Counted from the first letter of the stretch, positions 1-8,806 are shown. The stretch is DNA of 64,000 nucleotides from an uncultured Rhizobiaceae group bacterium (GCA_937930845.1 CALHBJ010000001.1:922379-986378), one strand, 5' to 3'. Numbers and translations: made by a program. The notes: generated from the sequence alone by a model not told the origin.

Positions 1-220
1 CCGCGATGACAAGTTTGCCGGACTGGAACTTGGTGAAGGGCTGGGTGGAACTCCGCTGCTGGACGGCGCATTGGCCGTGTTTCAATGCTCCAACGCCTAC
101 CGCCACGCCGGTGGAGATCATGTCATCTTTTTGGGACAGGTTGAAAAATTCGAGCACAATCAGGGCAAGCCGCTGATATTCCACGCGGGAAAATTTGGCG
201 ATATGGCACAACAGGAGTGA
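1..220 (+). CDS. Flavin reductase-domain protein, C-terminal fragment
   Basis: The reading frame that enters the window at base 2 runs 73 codons to a TGA at 218-220. It shows the C-terminal signature of the flavin reductase-like (HpaC/RutF) family: a segment reading FQCSNAYRHAGGDHVIFLG is followed by a short strand and the end of the barrel. Such proteins supply reduced FMN or FAD to two-component monooxygenases. That fits the LLM flavin monooxygenase encoded further on (6153-7256), but pairing the two is inference. The gene is truncated by the window edge, so its start and cofactor-binding N-terminal half are not visible. An OsmC-like gene begins 9 bp downstream, probably in the same transcript. 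Confidence 0.75.
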   Translation, partial: RDDKFAGLELGEGLGGTPLLDGALAVFQCSNAYRHAGGDHVIFLGQVEKFEHNQGKPLIFHAGKFGDMAQQE

Positions 221-229
221 GGGGCAGCG

Positions 230-721
230 ATGTCTGACGAGAAAACCAAACGTTTCGATGTAATTTTTGAAGGCGTGGGAACCACCGGCCCCAACATGCG
301 CAACGACATTTCCGTTGAATGGCCGATGATGAAAGAGAAATTTGAACTTGCCACAGATGAAGGCCCCTTTCACGGGGGAGATGGCACCGCGCCACCGCCC
401 CTGGCGCTGTTCACCGCAGCGCTGACCGGCTGTTTGATGACGCAAATTCGGGCCTTTGCCAAACGTCTTAAGATCGAAATATCCCATGTTGAAGTGAAGG
501 CCAGACTGCACTGGCAAGGCGAGCAGGAAGGGATGGAGCCCTATGTGACCGCACCGGTTGCATTTGATCTGGATGTTGATATCGATTCAGATGCGAATAA
601 AGAAGAACTCACCCATCTGTTGGCATGTGCCAAAAAGGGCTGTTTTATCGAACAAACCCTTGCCCAGGGTCTGGTTGTTGGTCACCGCCTGAAAATCGAT
701 GGTGAATGGCACGATGCTTAG
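230..721 (+). CDS. OsmC family protein
   Basis: A 163-residue protein with the OsmC/Ohr fold pattern. The first redox cysteine is in the helix-start sequence ALTGCLM (C68) and a second is in CAKKGCF (C133 and C138, of which C138 aligns with the usual CPV position). Members reduce organic hydroperoxides or act as thiol-dependent hydrolases; the substrate cannot be told here. A GAGGGG ribosome-binding site lies about 5 bp before the ATG. The gene sits 9 bp after the flavin reductase and 31 bp before the TetR gene, so all three may be co-transcribed. It may protect against oxidants made by the flavin and molybdenum enzymes nearby (inference). Confidence 0.85.
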   Translation: MSDEKTKRFDVIFEGVGTTGPNMRNDISVEWPMMKEKFELATDEGPFHGGDGTAPPPLALFTAALTGCLMTQIRAFAKRLKIEISHVEVKARLHWQGEQEGMEPYVTAPVAFDLDVDIDSDANKEELTHLLACAKKGCFIEQTLAQGLVVGHRLKIDGEWHDA

Positions 722-752
722 GTGACTTTACAACTGCGCTGAAAGAAACTGC

Positions 753-1412
753 ATGAGCGATACGTCAAAAGCCAAGCAAAAGGGCAAGCGTCTTTCTTCC
801 ACGCAGCGGCGGGCGGAATTCATTTCCAAGGCAATCGAATTCTTCTCTGAAGAGGGATTTGAAAGCAGCACCCGCAGCCTGGCGCGCCATCTGGGTGTGA
901 CACAACCCCTGTTATACCGCTATTTCCCCAGCAAGGATGACCTCATCAAAGAGGTGTATCAAACCGTCTATCTCAACCGCTGGCAGGATGATTGGGATGA
1001 ATTGCTGTGCAATCGTGCAATCCCCCTGCGGCAACGTTTGCAGGCTTTTTACGAAGCCTATACGGACGCCATTTTCACCCGCGAATGGATGCGAATTTTT
1101 CTGTTCTCCGGATTGAAAGGCGTGGAAATTAACCGCTGGTATGTCGGCCTGGTCAACGAACGGATTCTTGGCCGAATTCTCACGGAATTTCGGGTTGAAA
1201 ACGGGCAGTTGGAAACCACCGAACCAACACCAGAAGAGTTGGAACTGGCATGGGTTATGCATGGCGGCATATTTTATTACGGCATTCGAAAACACATCTA
1301 TGAATCTCCCGTGCTTGCCGACAAGTCGCGCATGATCTCCGATGCCCTTGATGTTTTCCTCAGCGGAATCGGCACCACCATTTCTGCAAGAAAGCCGGAC
1401 ACAACCGCATAA
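753..1412 (+). CDS. TetR/AcrR family transcriptional regulator
   Basis: A 219-residue protein. An N-terminal helix-turn-helix (about residues 20-65) carries the classic TetR pattern: FFSEEGFESSTRSLARHLGVTQPLLYRYFPSKDDL, split here as FFSEEGFESST and SLARHLGVTQPLLYRYF-SKDDL. The rest is a helical ligand-binding/dimerisation domain with no specific recognisable ligand. TetR proteins bind palindromic operators and release them on ligand binding. A long palindrome begins 12 bp after the stop codon, before the molybdenum hydroxylase operon, and related palindromes precede the TRAP transporter genes and a GST gene. This protein is the best candidate in the window to bind them, although it is not shown to do so. 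Confidence 0.92.
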   Translation: MSDTSKAKQKGKRLSSTQRRAEFISKAIEFFSEEGFESSTRSLARHLGVTQPLLYRYFPSKDDLIKEVYQTVYLNRWQDDWDELLCNRAIPLRQRLQAFYEAYTDAIFTREWMRIFLFSGLKGVEINRWYVGLVNERILGRILTEFRVENGQLETTEPTPEELELAWVMHGGIFYYGIRKHIYESPVLADKSRMISDALDVFLSGIGTTISARKPDTTA

Positions 1413-1423
1413 CAAACCGATTG

Positions 1424-1465
1424 ACCACGGCTCTTATTTATAGTTCGATAAATAAGAGCCGTGGT
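1424..1465. promoter_or_regulatory. Perfect 18-bp inverted repeat, probable TetR operator
   Basis: Two perfectly complementary 18-base arms (1424-1441 and 1448-1465) are separated by AGTTCG. The core reads TTATTTAT-AGTTCG-ATAAATAA (1434-1455). The same core pattern recurs at 8574-8595, 8717-8738 and, more weakly, 14701-14722. The repeat lies between the TetR gene and the FAD-subunit gene, 60 bp before the latter's ATG. No T-run follows on either strand, so an operator fits better than a rho-independent terminator, though the RNA hairpin would be stable. Confidence 0.65.
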
Positions 1466-1524
1466 TATGGTGCTTGTCGCGTTCTGGCACGTCGCGGACA
1501 ATTCAAATTGGGTTGATTGTTTTC

Positions 1525-2376
1525 ATGAAGGCTGCGGACTTTGCATATGAAAAGCCGGACAATCTCAATGCAGCACTAGAACTGCTTGCCCGTGAAGATT
1601 GTGACATGCAGGTTCTTGCTGGCGGTCAAAGCCTCATGCCGATGATGAATTTTCGCCTTGCCCAGCCGGAGTTGCTGGTCGATTTGAACGGCGTTTCAGA
1701 ATTGAGTTTTATTGAGGAACAGCCCGAAACAATCACAATTGGCGCAATGACCCGCTATGCAAATCTGGCGGCATCTGATGTGATTAAAGAACATGTGCCC
1801 CTGTTCCAAATGGCCCTGCCCCACATTGCCCATTCTGCGGTGCGCAACCGGGGCACGATTGGGGGCAGTACGGCGCTGGCTGATCCGGCGGCAGAAATGC
1901 CTGCATTATTGCTGGCGCTTGAGGCGACCATTACGGTTGTTTCCGTTGGTGGCGCACGGGAGATTCCGGCCAATGACTTTTTCCTGGGTTTGTATGAAAC
2001 CGCTTTGCAGGACGGTGAAATCATCAAATCCATTGCGATAAAAAAAGCAAAGCCACAAAATCGGTTTGGCTTCTATGAACTCGCACGGCGTCATGGCGAC
2101 TATGCTATGGCGGGGGTTGCTATTGCCTCAACAAGCATCGATCCCGTCTGTGATTTACGGATTGCCTTGTTCAGTGTGAGCGACAAGGCACATCGCCTGC
2201 CCCATGCTGAACTGGCTTTTGAGGGCGAAAATCTTGATGACACCGAAGCGCGCGATGCGGCATTTCAGGAGCTGGATGATTTCGACTTTCGCGGCGACCT
2301 CAATGCTGATGGCGACACCAAGCGGCATCTTGCCCGCGTCGTTCTCACTCGTGCTTTGGAGACAATGATGCCATGA
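1525..2376 (+). CDS. Xanthine dehydrogenase family, FAD-binding subunit (CoxM-like)
   Basis: The medium subunit (283 residues) of a molybdenum hydroxylase. It has the two FAD-pyrophosphate motifs of the family, AGGQSLMPMMNFRLAQP (about residues 33-49) and RNRGTIGGSTALADPAAE (about 107-124), followed by the CO-dehydrogenase flavoprotein C-terminal domain. It passes electrons from the iron-sulfur subunit to an acceptor. The frame is open further upstream to 1474, but the ATG at 1525 begins the conserved KAADFAYEKP segment and leaves room for the operator and promoter. The stop codon overlaps the start of the 2Fe-2S subunit gene (ATGA-type overlap at 2373-2376), so the subunits are translationally coupled. 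Confidence 0.93.
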   Translation: MKAADFAYEKPDNLNAALELLAREDCDMQVLAGGQSLMPMMNFRLAQPELLVDLNGVSELSFIEEQPETITIGAMTRYANLAASDVIKEHVPLFQMALPHIAHSAVRNRGTIGGSTALADPAAEMPALLLALEATITVVSVGGAREIPANDFFLGLYETALQDGEIIKSIAIKKAKPQNRFGFYELARRHGDYAMAGVAIASTSIDPVCDLRIALFSVSDKAHRLPHAELAFEGENLDDTEARDAAFQELDDFDFRGDLNADGDTKRHLARVVLTRALETMMP

Positions 2377-2852
2377 GCCAATCATGCGACATCTCACTAA
2401 GAGTGAATGGCGAGACCGTGCGCGAGCGTGTTCCGGTACGTCTCAATCTGGTGGATTTCCTGCGCAACAGTCTGGGTTTAACCGGGTCGCATGTGGGCTG
2501 TGAACACGGGGTATGCGGCGCGTGTACGATGGAAGTGGATGGCACCATGGTGCGTGGCTGCCTGATGTTGGCGGTGCAGGCAGACGGGTCTGACATAACG
2601 ACGATTGAGGGATTTGGTGAACACCAGCGCGCGGTTGATTTGCAAGCGGCGTTCAAACGAAACAACGCGCTTCAATGTGGCTTTTGTACACCGGGCATGA
2701 TGGCCAGCGCGTTGGAATATATTGAAGCGGGAGGCGTAGCAGACCGCAGCGCTATTCGTGAACACCTGTCCGGCAATTATTGTCGTTGTACCGGCTATCA
2801 ATCCATTGTCGATGCGGTGGTGGAAGTCATCGGCGAAAGGGCCGCGAAATGA
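2373..2852 (+). CDS. Xanthine dehydrogenase family, 2Fe-2S subunit (CoxS-like)
   Basis: The small subunit (159 residues) with two [2Fe-2S] clusters. The plant-ferredoxin-type cluster is bound by C43, C48, C51 and C63 (CEHGVCGAC...GC). The second, helical-domain cluster is bound by C102, C105, C137 and C139 (QCGFCTPGM...NYCRCTGY). It relays electrons from the molybdenum centre to the FAD subunit. Length and motifs are normal for the family. Its gene overlaps both neighbours, sharing ATGA at 2373-2376 with the FAD subunit and at 2849-2852 with the molybdenum subunit. Confidence 0.96.
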   Translation: MSQSCDISLRVNGETVRERVPVRLNLVDFLRNSLGLTGSHVGCEHGVCGACTMEVDGTMVRGCLMLAVQADGSDITTIEGFGEHQRAVDLQAAFKRNNALQCGFCTPGMMASALEYIEAGGVADRSAIREHLSGNYCRCTGYQSIVDAVVEVIGERAAK

Positions 2853-5227
2853 CTGGCCCAACCCATATATTCGACCAGCCTAATGCCTATATTGGCCGCT
2901 CAGTTGAACGCCCTGACGCCCAGCGCCTGGTGCAAGGGCGGGGTCAGTATGTGGATGATTTGCAATTGCCGCGCATGGTGCATGCAGCTTTTGTGCGCTC
3001 GCCCTATGCCCATGCAAAAATAACAGACATTGATACCCGTGCCGCGGAACAGGCCCCTGGTATCATTGCCGTATTCAGGGGCAGCGATTTTGAAGATTAC
3101 GTGACGCCTTATGTGGGCACGCTGACCCATTTGCAGGGACTGCGTTCGCCGCCCCAAATGCCGCTGGCCGTTGATGCAGTACGCTGGCAAGGCGAACCGG
3201 TGGTAATGGTTGTCGCTCAAAACCGGGCATTGGCGGAAGATGCCTGTGCATTGGTCGAAATCGAATTTGAACCGCTGGAAGCGGTGTGTGATGCGGAAAC
3301 CGCGCTTGAGCCCAACACGCCCATTATTCACAGCGCCTATGACAATAACCGGGCCTGGGAACGCCTTGTGGATGCGGGCGATGTGGACACGGAATTTAAC
3401 CGTGGCGATGTCACAGTTGTCGACCACGTATTTTATTTTGCCCGACACACGGGCGTGACACTGGAAGCACGCGCCTCGGTGGTGGAATTCAATCCGTCGG
3501 ACAACACGCTGATCTACCATTATTCTGGCCAAGCGCCCCATATGATGCAGGCGATCCTGTCAAAAATATTGTCGTTGCCGGAAGAGAATATCCGCATAAT
3601 TGCCCGTGATGTGGGTGGGTCTTTCGGCATTAAAATTCACCTTTATGGGGACGATCTTGCCACAGCCGTTGCCGCGCGCATTCTCAACAGGCCGGTTAAA
3701 TATGTGGCGGACCGAAACGAAAGTTTCGTCTCCGACATTCACGCGCGCGATCACCGTGTGAAAGGTCGAATGGCTGTCACATCTGACGGCAAGATCACGG
3801 CGTTAGAGATTGACGACCTCACGGGCATTGGCCCTTATAGCATGTATCCCCGGTCTTCTGGCATTGAATGCAATCAGGTGTTGAACCTTACCGGCGCGCC
3901 TTATGCGATAGACAACTACCGCGCCAAAGGGACCATCGTGTTTCAGAACAAAAACATGATGTGCCAATATCGCGCGGTGGGGCATCCAATCGCCATGGCG
4001 GTTGCCGACGGATTGCTGGAAAGTGCCGCCCATGAAATTGGTATGGATGTGGTTGAGATAAGACGGCGCAATCTCTTCAAAGATAACAGCTATCCCACCA
4101 GCTCGGCGGCTGGCATGAAATTTGATGACCTCTCCCACCAACAGGCATTGGAGAAACTTGTTGAATTCATGGACTATGACAGCCTGCGCAAAGATCAGGA
4201 AGCCGCGCGCCAACGTGGTGTCTATCGTGGCATTGGCCTCGTTTCCATGGTGGAAGTGACCAATCCAAGCCCGATGTTTTACGGCATCGGCGGCGCTCCA
4301 ATTTCGGCCCAGGATGGCGCGACAGTACGACTGGATGCGAGCGGTGCCCTGCACGTATCGTCCTCCATCACTGAACAGGGACAAGGCACCAACACGATTA
4401 TCGCACAAGTCGCAGCCGGTGTGTTTGGCGTGAACATCGACCGGGTCAAGGTCACTACCGGTGATACGGCGACCACGCCCTATGGCGGCGGCACCTGGGC
4501 TTCGCGCGGCGCCGGCATTGGCGGTGAGGCCGTGCTGCTGGCAGCCAACGCGCTGAAAGAGCAAGTCCTGGATGTGGCTGGCACCATACTCCAATGTGCC
4601 AGGGAAAGTCTTAGCATCGACAATGGCGTGGTGATTGATGCGCAGACCGGGGCCGAGCGTATCTCGCTTGGCGAGTTGGGCCGACTTGTTTATTACCGCG
4701 GCAATGAGCTGCCTTCCGATGTTTCTCCTGAACTTGTGGCAACCCGCCATTACCGGGTCACGGACTTTCCATTTGTTTTCACAAATGGCGCCATGGCTGC
4801 CCATGTGGAAGTTGATCAGGATACCGGCTTTGTGAAAATTCTCGATTTCTGGGCAGTGGAAGATTGCGGAAGAGTGATCAACCCCAAACTGGTGGACGAA
4901 CAAATTCGTGGCGGTGTTGTGCAGGGAATCGGGGGCGCATTTTACGAGGAATGTGTGTATTCCGAAGACGGGCAAATGTTGAACGCTTCCATGGCCGACT
5001 ATCTTGTGCCCATGGCCGCTGAAATGCCGGACATTCATATCGCCCATATTGAGACTCCAACCAAGACATCGGTATTGGGTGCAAAAGGTGCAGGCGAAGC
5101 TGGCACAGGTGGCGCGCCTGCGGCCCTGCTCAATGCCGTCAACGACGCCCTTCGCCCCCTGAACGCATCCATTTATCAAATGCCCATGACGCCACAGCGC
5201 ATTCTAAAGGCGCTTGGCGCGGTCTAA
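2849..5227 (+). CDS. Xanthine dehydrogenase family, molybdopterin-binding subunit (CoxL-like)
   Basis: The large catalytic subunit (792 residues) with an aldehyde oxidase/xanthine dehydrogenase a/b-hammerhead domain and the molybdopterin-binding domain. The active-site Glu is in GAKGAGEAGTGG near the C-terminus. The loop that carries AYxCSFR in true aerobic CO dehydrogenases reads MCQYRAVGHP here, so this is not a form I CO dehydrogenase. It is a hydroxylase of an aldehyde, purine or N-heterocyclic substrate that cannot be specified. The ATG at 2849 overlaps the 2Fe-2S gene's stop codon and starts the conserved GRSVERPDAQRLVQG entry segment; the longer open frame from 2780 is not needed. No maturation (CoxD/E/F or XdhC) genes are present in the window. 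Confidence 0.94.
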   Translation: MTGPTHIFDQPNAYIGRSVERPDAQRLVQGRGQYVDDLQLPRMVHAAFVRSPYAHAKITDIDTRAAEQAPGIIAVFRGSDFEDYVTPYVGTLTHLQGLRSPPQMPLAVDAVRWQGEPVVMVVAQNRALAEDACALVEIEFEPLEAVCDAETALEPNTPIIHSAYDNNRAWERLVDAGDVDTEFNRGDVTVVDHVFYFARHTGVTLEARASVVEFNPSDNTLIYHYSGQAPHMMQAILSKILSLPEENIRIIARDVGGSFGIKIHLYGDDLATAVAARILNRPVKYVADRNESFVSDIHARDHRVKGRMAVTSDGKITALEIDDLTGIGPYSMYPRSSGIECNQVLNLTGAPYAIDNYRAKGTIVFQNKNMMCQYRAVGHPIAMAVADGLLESAAHEIGMDVVEIRRRNLFKDNSYPTSSAAGMKFDDLSHQQALEKLVEFMDYDSLRKDQEAARQRGVYRGIGLVSMVEVTNPSPMFYGIGGAPISAQDGATVRLDASGALHVSSSITEQGQGTNTIIAQVAAGVFGVNIDRVKVTTGDTATTPYGGGTWASRGAGIGGEAVLLAANALKEQVLDVAGTILQCARESLSIDNGVVIDAQTGAERISLGELGRLVYYRGNELPSDVSPELVATRHYRVTDFPFVFTNGAMAAHVEVDQDTGFVKILDFWAVEDCGRVINPKLVDEQIRGGVVQGIGGAFYEECVYSEDGQMLNASMADYLVPMAAEMPDIHIAHIETPTKTSVLGAKGAGEAGTGGAPAALLNAVNDALRPLNASIYQMPMTPQRILKALGAV

Positions 5228-5274
5228 ATACCCTGGACCGTTTACATTGATCACGCGGAAGGTGCGGGCAGAAC

Positions 5275-6156
5275 CTATGCTAATTTGCTCATTTCACTTT
5301 TGTACCAATCGCCAATTTCACTTGCCGTCATCCAGACAACACCCTCATGGCCACTGACATAGTCCAGCAATTCTTCGAGATATTTTATCCGGTGGGGAAC
5401 GCCGGTTATGTAGGGATGAATTGAAATTGCCATTATTCGCGCATTTTCCGCGCTCTCTTCATACAGCCGGTCAAACTGGTCAATGCCGCGCTTTAGCAAT
5501 TCATCGGAACCGTGTTGTTGTAGGGCATAGACGGCAATATCATTGGTTTCGACCGTGTAGGGAATTGTGGTGATGGTGCCAAATGGCGTGTCAATGTCTT
5601 GAGGTAAATCGTCAATCACCCAATCGGCCACAAATTCTATTCCGTGTTCGCGTAGCAGATCGAGTGTTTCATCCGTTTCGGTCAGGCCGGGGCATTCCCA
5701 GGAACGCGGTGCATGGCCGCAAAACGCTTCAATCTCGCTGACAGTCTGGGCGATGGCCTGCCTTTGATTGTCCAACTTATGCGTTGGACCTTGCAGAAAT
5801 CCATGCCCCATAAATTCCCACCCCGCCTCTTTGGCGGCGGACGCAACCCGGGGATAGGAATTGCAGACATTGCCGTTGATCGCCAATGTTGTTGGAATAT
5901 CCCGATCGGTGAGCGCCTTGTGCTGACGCCAGAAACCTGAGCGCATTCCATATTCATGCCAAGACCAGTTTGGCACATCGGGCAATAAAGGCTGGCCCAT
6001 TGGCGGCGGCAAAACGGTGCGCGGCATAGGTTTTTCAATCTGCCATTCTTCCACATTCACAATGACCCACACAGCCATGCGCTTGCCATTGGGAAATGTC
6101 AGTCTGGGCCGATCCACAATTGCCTGATAGGGAATGCGATCGGTCAGGCGCTTCAT
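5275..6156 (-). CDS. Polysaccharide deacetylase family hydrolase (PuuE/allantoinase-like)
   Basis: A 293-residue NodB-homology protein with the arrangement of the PuuE group: an early NVEEW strand, a GHGFLQGPTH segment, WECPGLTETDETLDLLREHG, and a late SIHPYITG metal-site segment. PuuE-type members hydrolyse cyclic amides such as allantoin; others deacetylate sugars. Given the molybdenum hydroxylase and flavin monooxygenase beside it, ring amide hydrolysis is a reasonable guess, but the substrate is unknown. Its start overlaps the stop of the upstream LLM gene by 4 bp (6153-6156), so the two are coupled. It converges on the molybdenum hydroxylase operon with 47 bp between them. Confidence 0.85.
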   Translation of the reverse strand: MKRLTDRIPYQAIVDRPRLTFPNGKRMAVWVIVNVEEWQIEKPMPRTVLPPPMGQPLLPDVPNWSWHEYGMRSGFWRQHKALTDRDIPTTLAINGNVCNSYPRVASAAKEAGWEFMGHGFLQGPTHKLDNQRQAIAQTVSEIEAFCGHAPRSWECPGLTETDETLDLLREHGIEFVADWVIDDLPQDIDTPFGTITTIPYTVETNDIAVYALQQHGSDELLKRGIDQFDRLYEESAENARIMAISIHPYITGVPHRIKYLEELLDYVSGHEGVVWMTASEIGDWYKSEMSKLA

Positions 6157-7256
6157 TGGGCAGCGACCGAGGTGCCGATAGCAGAATTGACAATCGGCAT
6201 CGTCTTTTCAGCCAGCAAGGTCATCGACTTTTTACCCAGTTCCACATCGACCCAATCTTTCCCGGCGTAAAGCAACGTACCAAAGTCACCCACTTCTTCA
6301 CGGAACGCCAATATGTCATCGGCGACCTTGTCCGGCGTACCCCACAACACACAACGCTCCAGGACATATTCAATTGTCACCTCATCTTCGCTCATATTCT
6401 GATCTTCCATGAACAGGTTGGTGCGGCCGTGTTTTTTCATTTTGGTCAAAAGCTGCTCAAAATAGAACCGATAGGGACTGTGGGGCCCAAGCGCATATTC
6501 CCGCGCCGTATTCATATCATCGGCGACGAAAATTGACCGAGCCACGCGCCAGTTTTTAGGATCTGCGGGACGGCCCACCCGTTCACAACCTTCAACATAT
6601 TTGGGCCAGTGAGACGCCACCCATTTGGGCAACAGGAAGTTCGCCGAGATTGGCTCCCAGCCCCGCGCTGCGGCTTCCGTGACGCCTTTGGAAAAAGGTG
6701 CAACCACTGTCACAATGATAGGCGGATGGGGTTGTTGTAGCGGTTTCGACATCACCCCCTGCCCGATCTCAACCATTTGTGCGCGCTCGGTTGAAACATT
6801 CCAGAAATCGCCTTCGATATTATAGGGCGGTTCGCTTTCCCAAATTTTCAACACAGTGTTGATGCATTCCTGAAACATCAGGTTTCTGTCTTTATCCAGA
6901 TTGCCAAACACTTCCGCATCGGTGGCAAGCCCGCCAGGCGAAATGCCAAAATTCAATCGCCCGTCAAGCATATGGTCGAGCATGGCAATCTGCCCGGCAA
7001 CGGCTGCGGGGTGCATGTTTGGCATATTGACCGTGCCTGTGCCCAATCGAATGTTTTTAGTCTCGTTGGCGATCCAGGCCAGAAATGTGATGCACGAAGT
7101 GATGTTTTCAGCTTTATCGGTGACATGCTCACCCACATAGGCTTCGGTAAATCCCAGTTTATCGGCCAGCACAAAGGCATCTTTGTCCTCGTGCAGGCAT
7201 ACGCGCCAATCCTTATCAAGGGGATGAATTGGCATTGTGAAGAATCCAAGATCCAT
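6153..7256 (-). CDS. LLM class flavin-dependent oxidoreductase
   Basis: A luciferase-like (bacterial luciferase TIM barrel) monooxygenase of 367 residues. Visible signatures include the N-terminal DLGFFTMPIHP strand, FTEAYVGEHV, RLGTGTVNMPNMHP and GRLNFGISPGG. These enzymes use reduced FMN from a partner reductase, which could be the one at the window start, to oxygenate small organic molecules. The closest general type is the limonene monooxygenase/alkanal monooxygenase alpha-chain group. The ATG at 7256 has a GAAGG ribosome-binding site 8 bp upstream and is preferred over the GTG at 7265. The gene overlaps the deacetylase-like gene by 4 bp, suggesting two consecutive catabolic steps. No copy of the TTATTTAT palindrome was seen upstream. 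Confidence 0.93.
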   Translation of the reverse strand: MDLGFFTMPIHPLDKDWRVCLHEDKDAFVLADKLGFTEAYVGEHVTDKAENITSCITFLAWIANETKNIRLGTGTVNMPNMHPAAVAGQIAMLDHMLDGRLNFGISPGGLATDAEVFGNLDKDRNLMFQECINTVLKIWESEPPYNIEGDFWNVSTERAQMVEIGQGVMSKPLQQPHPPIIVTVVAPFSKGVTEAAARGWEPISANFLLPKWVASHWPKYVEGCERVGRPADPKNWRVARSIFVADDMNTAREYALGPHSPYRFYFEQLLTKMKKHGRTNLFMEDQNMSEDEVTIEYVLERCVLWGTPDKVADDILAFREEVGDFGTLLYAGKDWVDVELGKKSMTLLAEKTMPIVNSAIGTSVAAQ

Positions 7257-7368
7257 TGTGAGCACCTTCGTTTAAATGTGTCGTGCAGATTAACAGCTTG
7301 GCCTGCGCTGCCCGAATAATCTTTGCTGGGAACCAATATTAGAATTTCTGATAGGGGCGTTTGGTCGC

Positions 7369-7398
7369 AAAAAAATGGGCAGCACAAGGCTGCCCATT
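7369..7398 (-). terminator. Rho-independent terminator of the TRAP binding-protein gene
   Basis: On the minus strand a perfect 10-bp stem, AATGGGCAGC pairing with GCTGCCCATT around a 5-base loop, is followed at once by a run of seven T. It lies 26 bp after the stop codon of the binding-protein gene and separates that transcript from the LLM-deacetylase unit. Confidence 0.9.
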
Positions 7399-7423
7399 CA
7401 AGAAGACTGCACCGTCGAGAGGC

Positions 7424-8506
7424 TTACTCGACAGTGTAGGTGTGAGGCCATTTGTAGCCCGTGGCATTTACAGCATCGATGTAATTTTTCATTACTTCGG
7501 TGCCGGGCATGCCACGACCATCAGCATCTTTCGCTTGTCTGCTCGGGAACGAAGCGAGAGATTTGGCCCAGCCTGCACGTGCAGCTTCAGGGAGAGTTTT
7601 CACCTTTGCACCGACTTTTTCGAGGCCCTCGAGACCGGCTTTCTGCCGTCCGTTGAGAGAAATGCCGGCCTGTTTTTCATAGCCGCGGCCAACTTCAACC
7701 AGAATTTTTTGCACCTCTGGCGGCATCTTGTTGAATGTGCGCAGGTTCATGGTCAGGCCGTTGACGCCCATGGCGCCAAACCCGATTTGGGTATAGTGCG
7801 GGGCTGGCTCATAAAACTTGAACCCCAGATAGGCCGATGGGAACATCAACCAGCCGTTATAAACGCCGGTCTGCAGGGACAAATAGCCGTCTGGTAATGT
7901 CGACTGGACGGGCACTGCGCCAGCAAATTCCAGCCACGGCAGGTTAGGCCCGGCACCACCGATTTTGACGCCTTTGAGATCTTCCACCGTGTCCCAGGGA
8001 TCTGTTGTGCCAAGGTGATAATTGTCCCAGCCGTGCAGGCCCAGGAGTTTTTGTTTGTATTCCTTTTCAAATGTCTCGGTCAGCCAGGGCGTCTTGTCAT
8101 AAACTGCCCGGGCGGCCTGCATCTGTTGCGCTGAATCCTGGGGACCAAAGGGCGCGTAATAGGGAAAATTGTGCAGGAACAATTTGGCCGGTTCAAAACA
8201 GAAACAATAGGCACCAATGTCCAGAATGCCGTTTTGAACAGCTTCCAGTGTTTCGGCAACACCTGCGATTGAGCCGCCATATCCTTCGACAAATTCAATC
8301 GTGTGGCTGGTTTCAGCAGCAACGCGCTTTTTCACTTCCGGTACAAAATATTTTTCAACATCGCTGACATACACAGCGGGGCCGCTTGGATGGCCTGCCC
8401 CGATCCTCAAGGTGAATGTGTCGGCACTGGCAACCGTTGCCAGGCCAAACGAAGATGAGGCCAATAATGCTGCAACCGCAGCTCTTCCCGATTTAAAGAA
8501 TCTCAT
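7424..8506 (-). CDS. TRAP transporter substrate-binding protein (DctP family)
   Basis: A periplasmic binding protein of 360 residues. It has a Sec signal peptide (about residues 1-28, ending in ATVASA) and the DctP fold, including GYGGSIAG, the DLKGVKIGG hinge region and LSLQTGVYNGW. It captures a carboxylate-type ligand for the DctQM permease encoded divergently at 8807-10672. The ligand cannot be read from the sequence. A GGGAGA ribosome-binding site precedes the ATG. A copy of the TetR-type palindrome lies 68 bp upstream (8574-8595). The unusual point is that the binding protein is transcribed alone, with its own terminator, away from its permease. Confidence 0.93.
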   Translation of the reverse strand: MRFFKSGRAAVAALLASSSFGLATVASADTFTLRIGAGHPSGPAVYVSDVEKYFVPEVKKRVAAETSHTIEFVEGYGGSIAGVAETLEAVQNGILDIGAYCFCFEPAKLFLHNFPYYAPFGPQDSAQQMQAARAVYDKTPWLTETFEKEYKQKLLGLHGWDNYHLGTTDPWDTVEDLKGVKIGGAGPNLPWLEFAGAVPVQSTLPDGYLSLQTGVYNGWLMFPSAYLGFKFYEPAPHYTQIGFGAMGVNGLTMNLRTFNKMPPEVQKILVEVGRGYEKQAGISLNGRQKAGLEGLEKVGAKVKTLPEAARAGWAKSLASFPSRQAKDADGRGMPGTEVMKNYIDAVNATGYKWPHTYTVE

Positions 8507-8573
8507 AGAAATCTCCCATTGCTAGCGCGTCATCCGCGCTGAGTAATATTTAGCAAGCGGGCTCCTCCAAGCC

Positions 8574-8595
8574 TTATTTATCGATCGCTAAATAA
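8574..8595. promoter_or_regulatory. Palindrome copy 2, before the TRAP binding-protein gene
   Basis: The sequence reads TTATTTAT-CGATCG-CTAAATAA. It has 7-base perfect outer arms and a palindromic CGATCG centre, and only one position breaks the symmetry of the 22-bp core seen at 1434-1455. It sits 68 bp upstream of the minus-strand start at 8506, in the promoter zone. Confidence 0.6.
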
Positions 8596-8716
8596 TTTCT
8601 TATTCCCTCACAATCCGCCCAACCGGTCAAGAGGTTTGATTGGACACAAATGAGGGTAAGACAAGTTAGGCCGATTATCGGGCATCATATTTTTTGATGG
8701 CGGATATCGGATTTAC

Positions 8717-8738
8717 TTATTTATCGATCGCTCATTTC
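8717..8738. promoter_or_regulatory. Palindrome copy 3, before the TRAP permease genes
   Basis: The left 16 bases (TTATTTATCGATCGCT) are identical to copy 2, while the right arm is degenerate (CATTTC). It lies about 70 bp before the likely DctQ start on the plus strand. The 300-bp divergent intergenic region therefore carries one copy facing each gene. The two copies are 143 bp apart, so looping by one dimer-of-dimers is possible (inference). Nothing else is evident in this intergenic stretch. Confidence 0.5.
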
Positions 8739-8806
8739 ACTTGAGCGTGGGCACGGCATCCGATAGCGTTCCCAAGAGTTGGGGTGGCTGTGTGAAAGAC
8801 ATTGCG

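Noticed and set aside
3803..5179. Long open frame (458 codons) on the minus strand
   Set aside because: It lies fully opposite the molybdenum subunit gene, has no family resemblance and no ribosome-binding site, and is the mirror of a high-GC codon pattern.
2849..5227. Aerobic carbon monoxide dehydrogenase
   Set aside because: The diagnostic AYxCSFR loop is replaced by MCQYRAVGHP, and no cox accessory genes are present.
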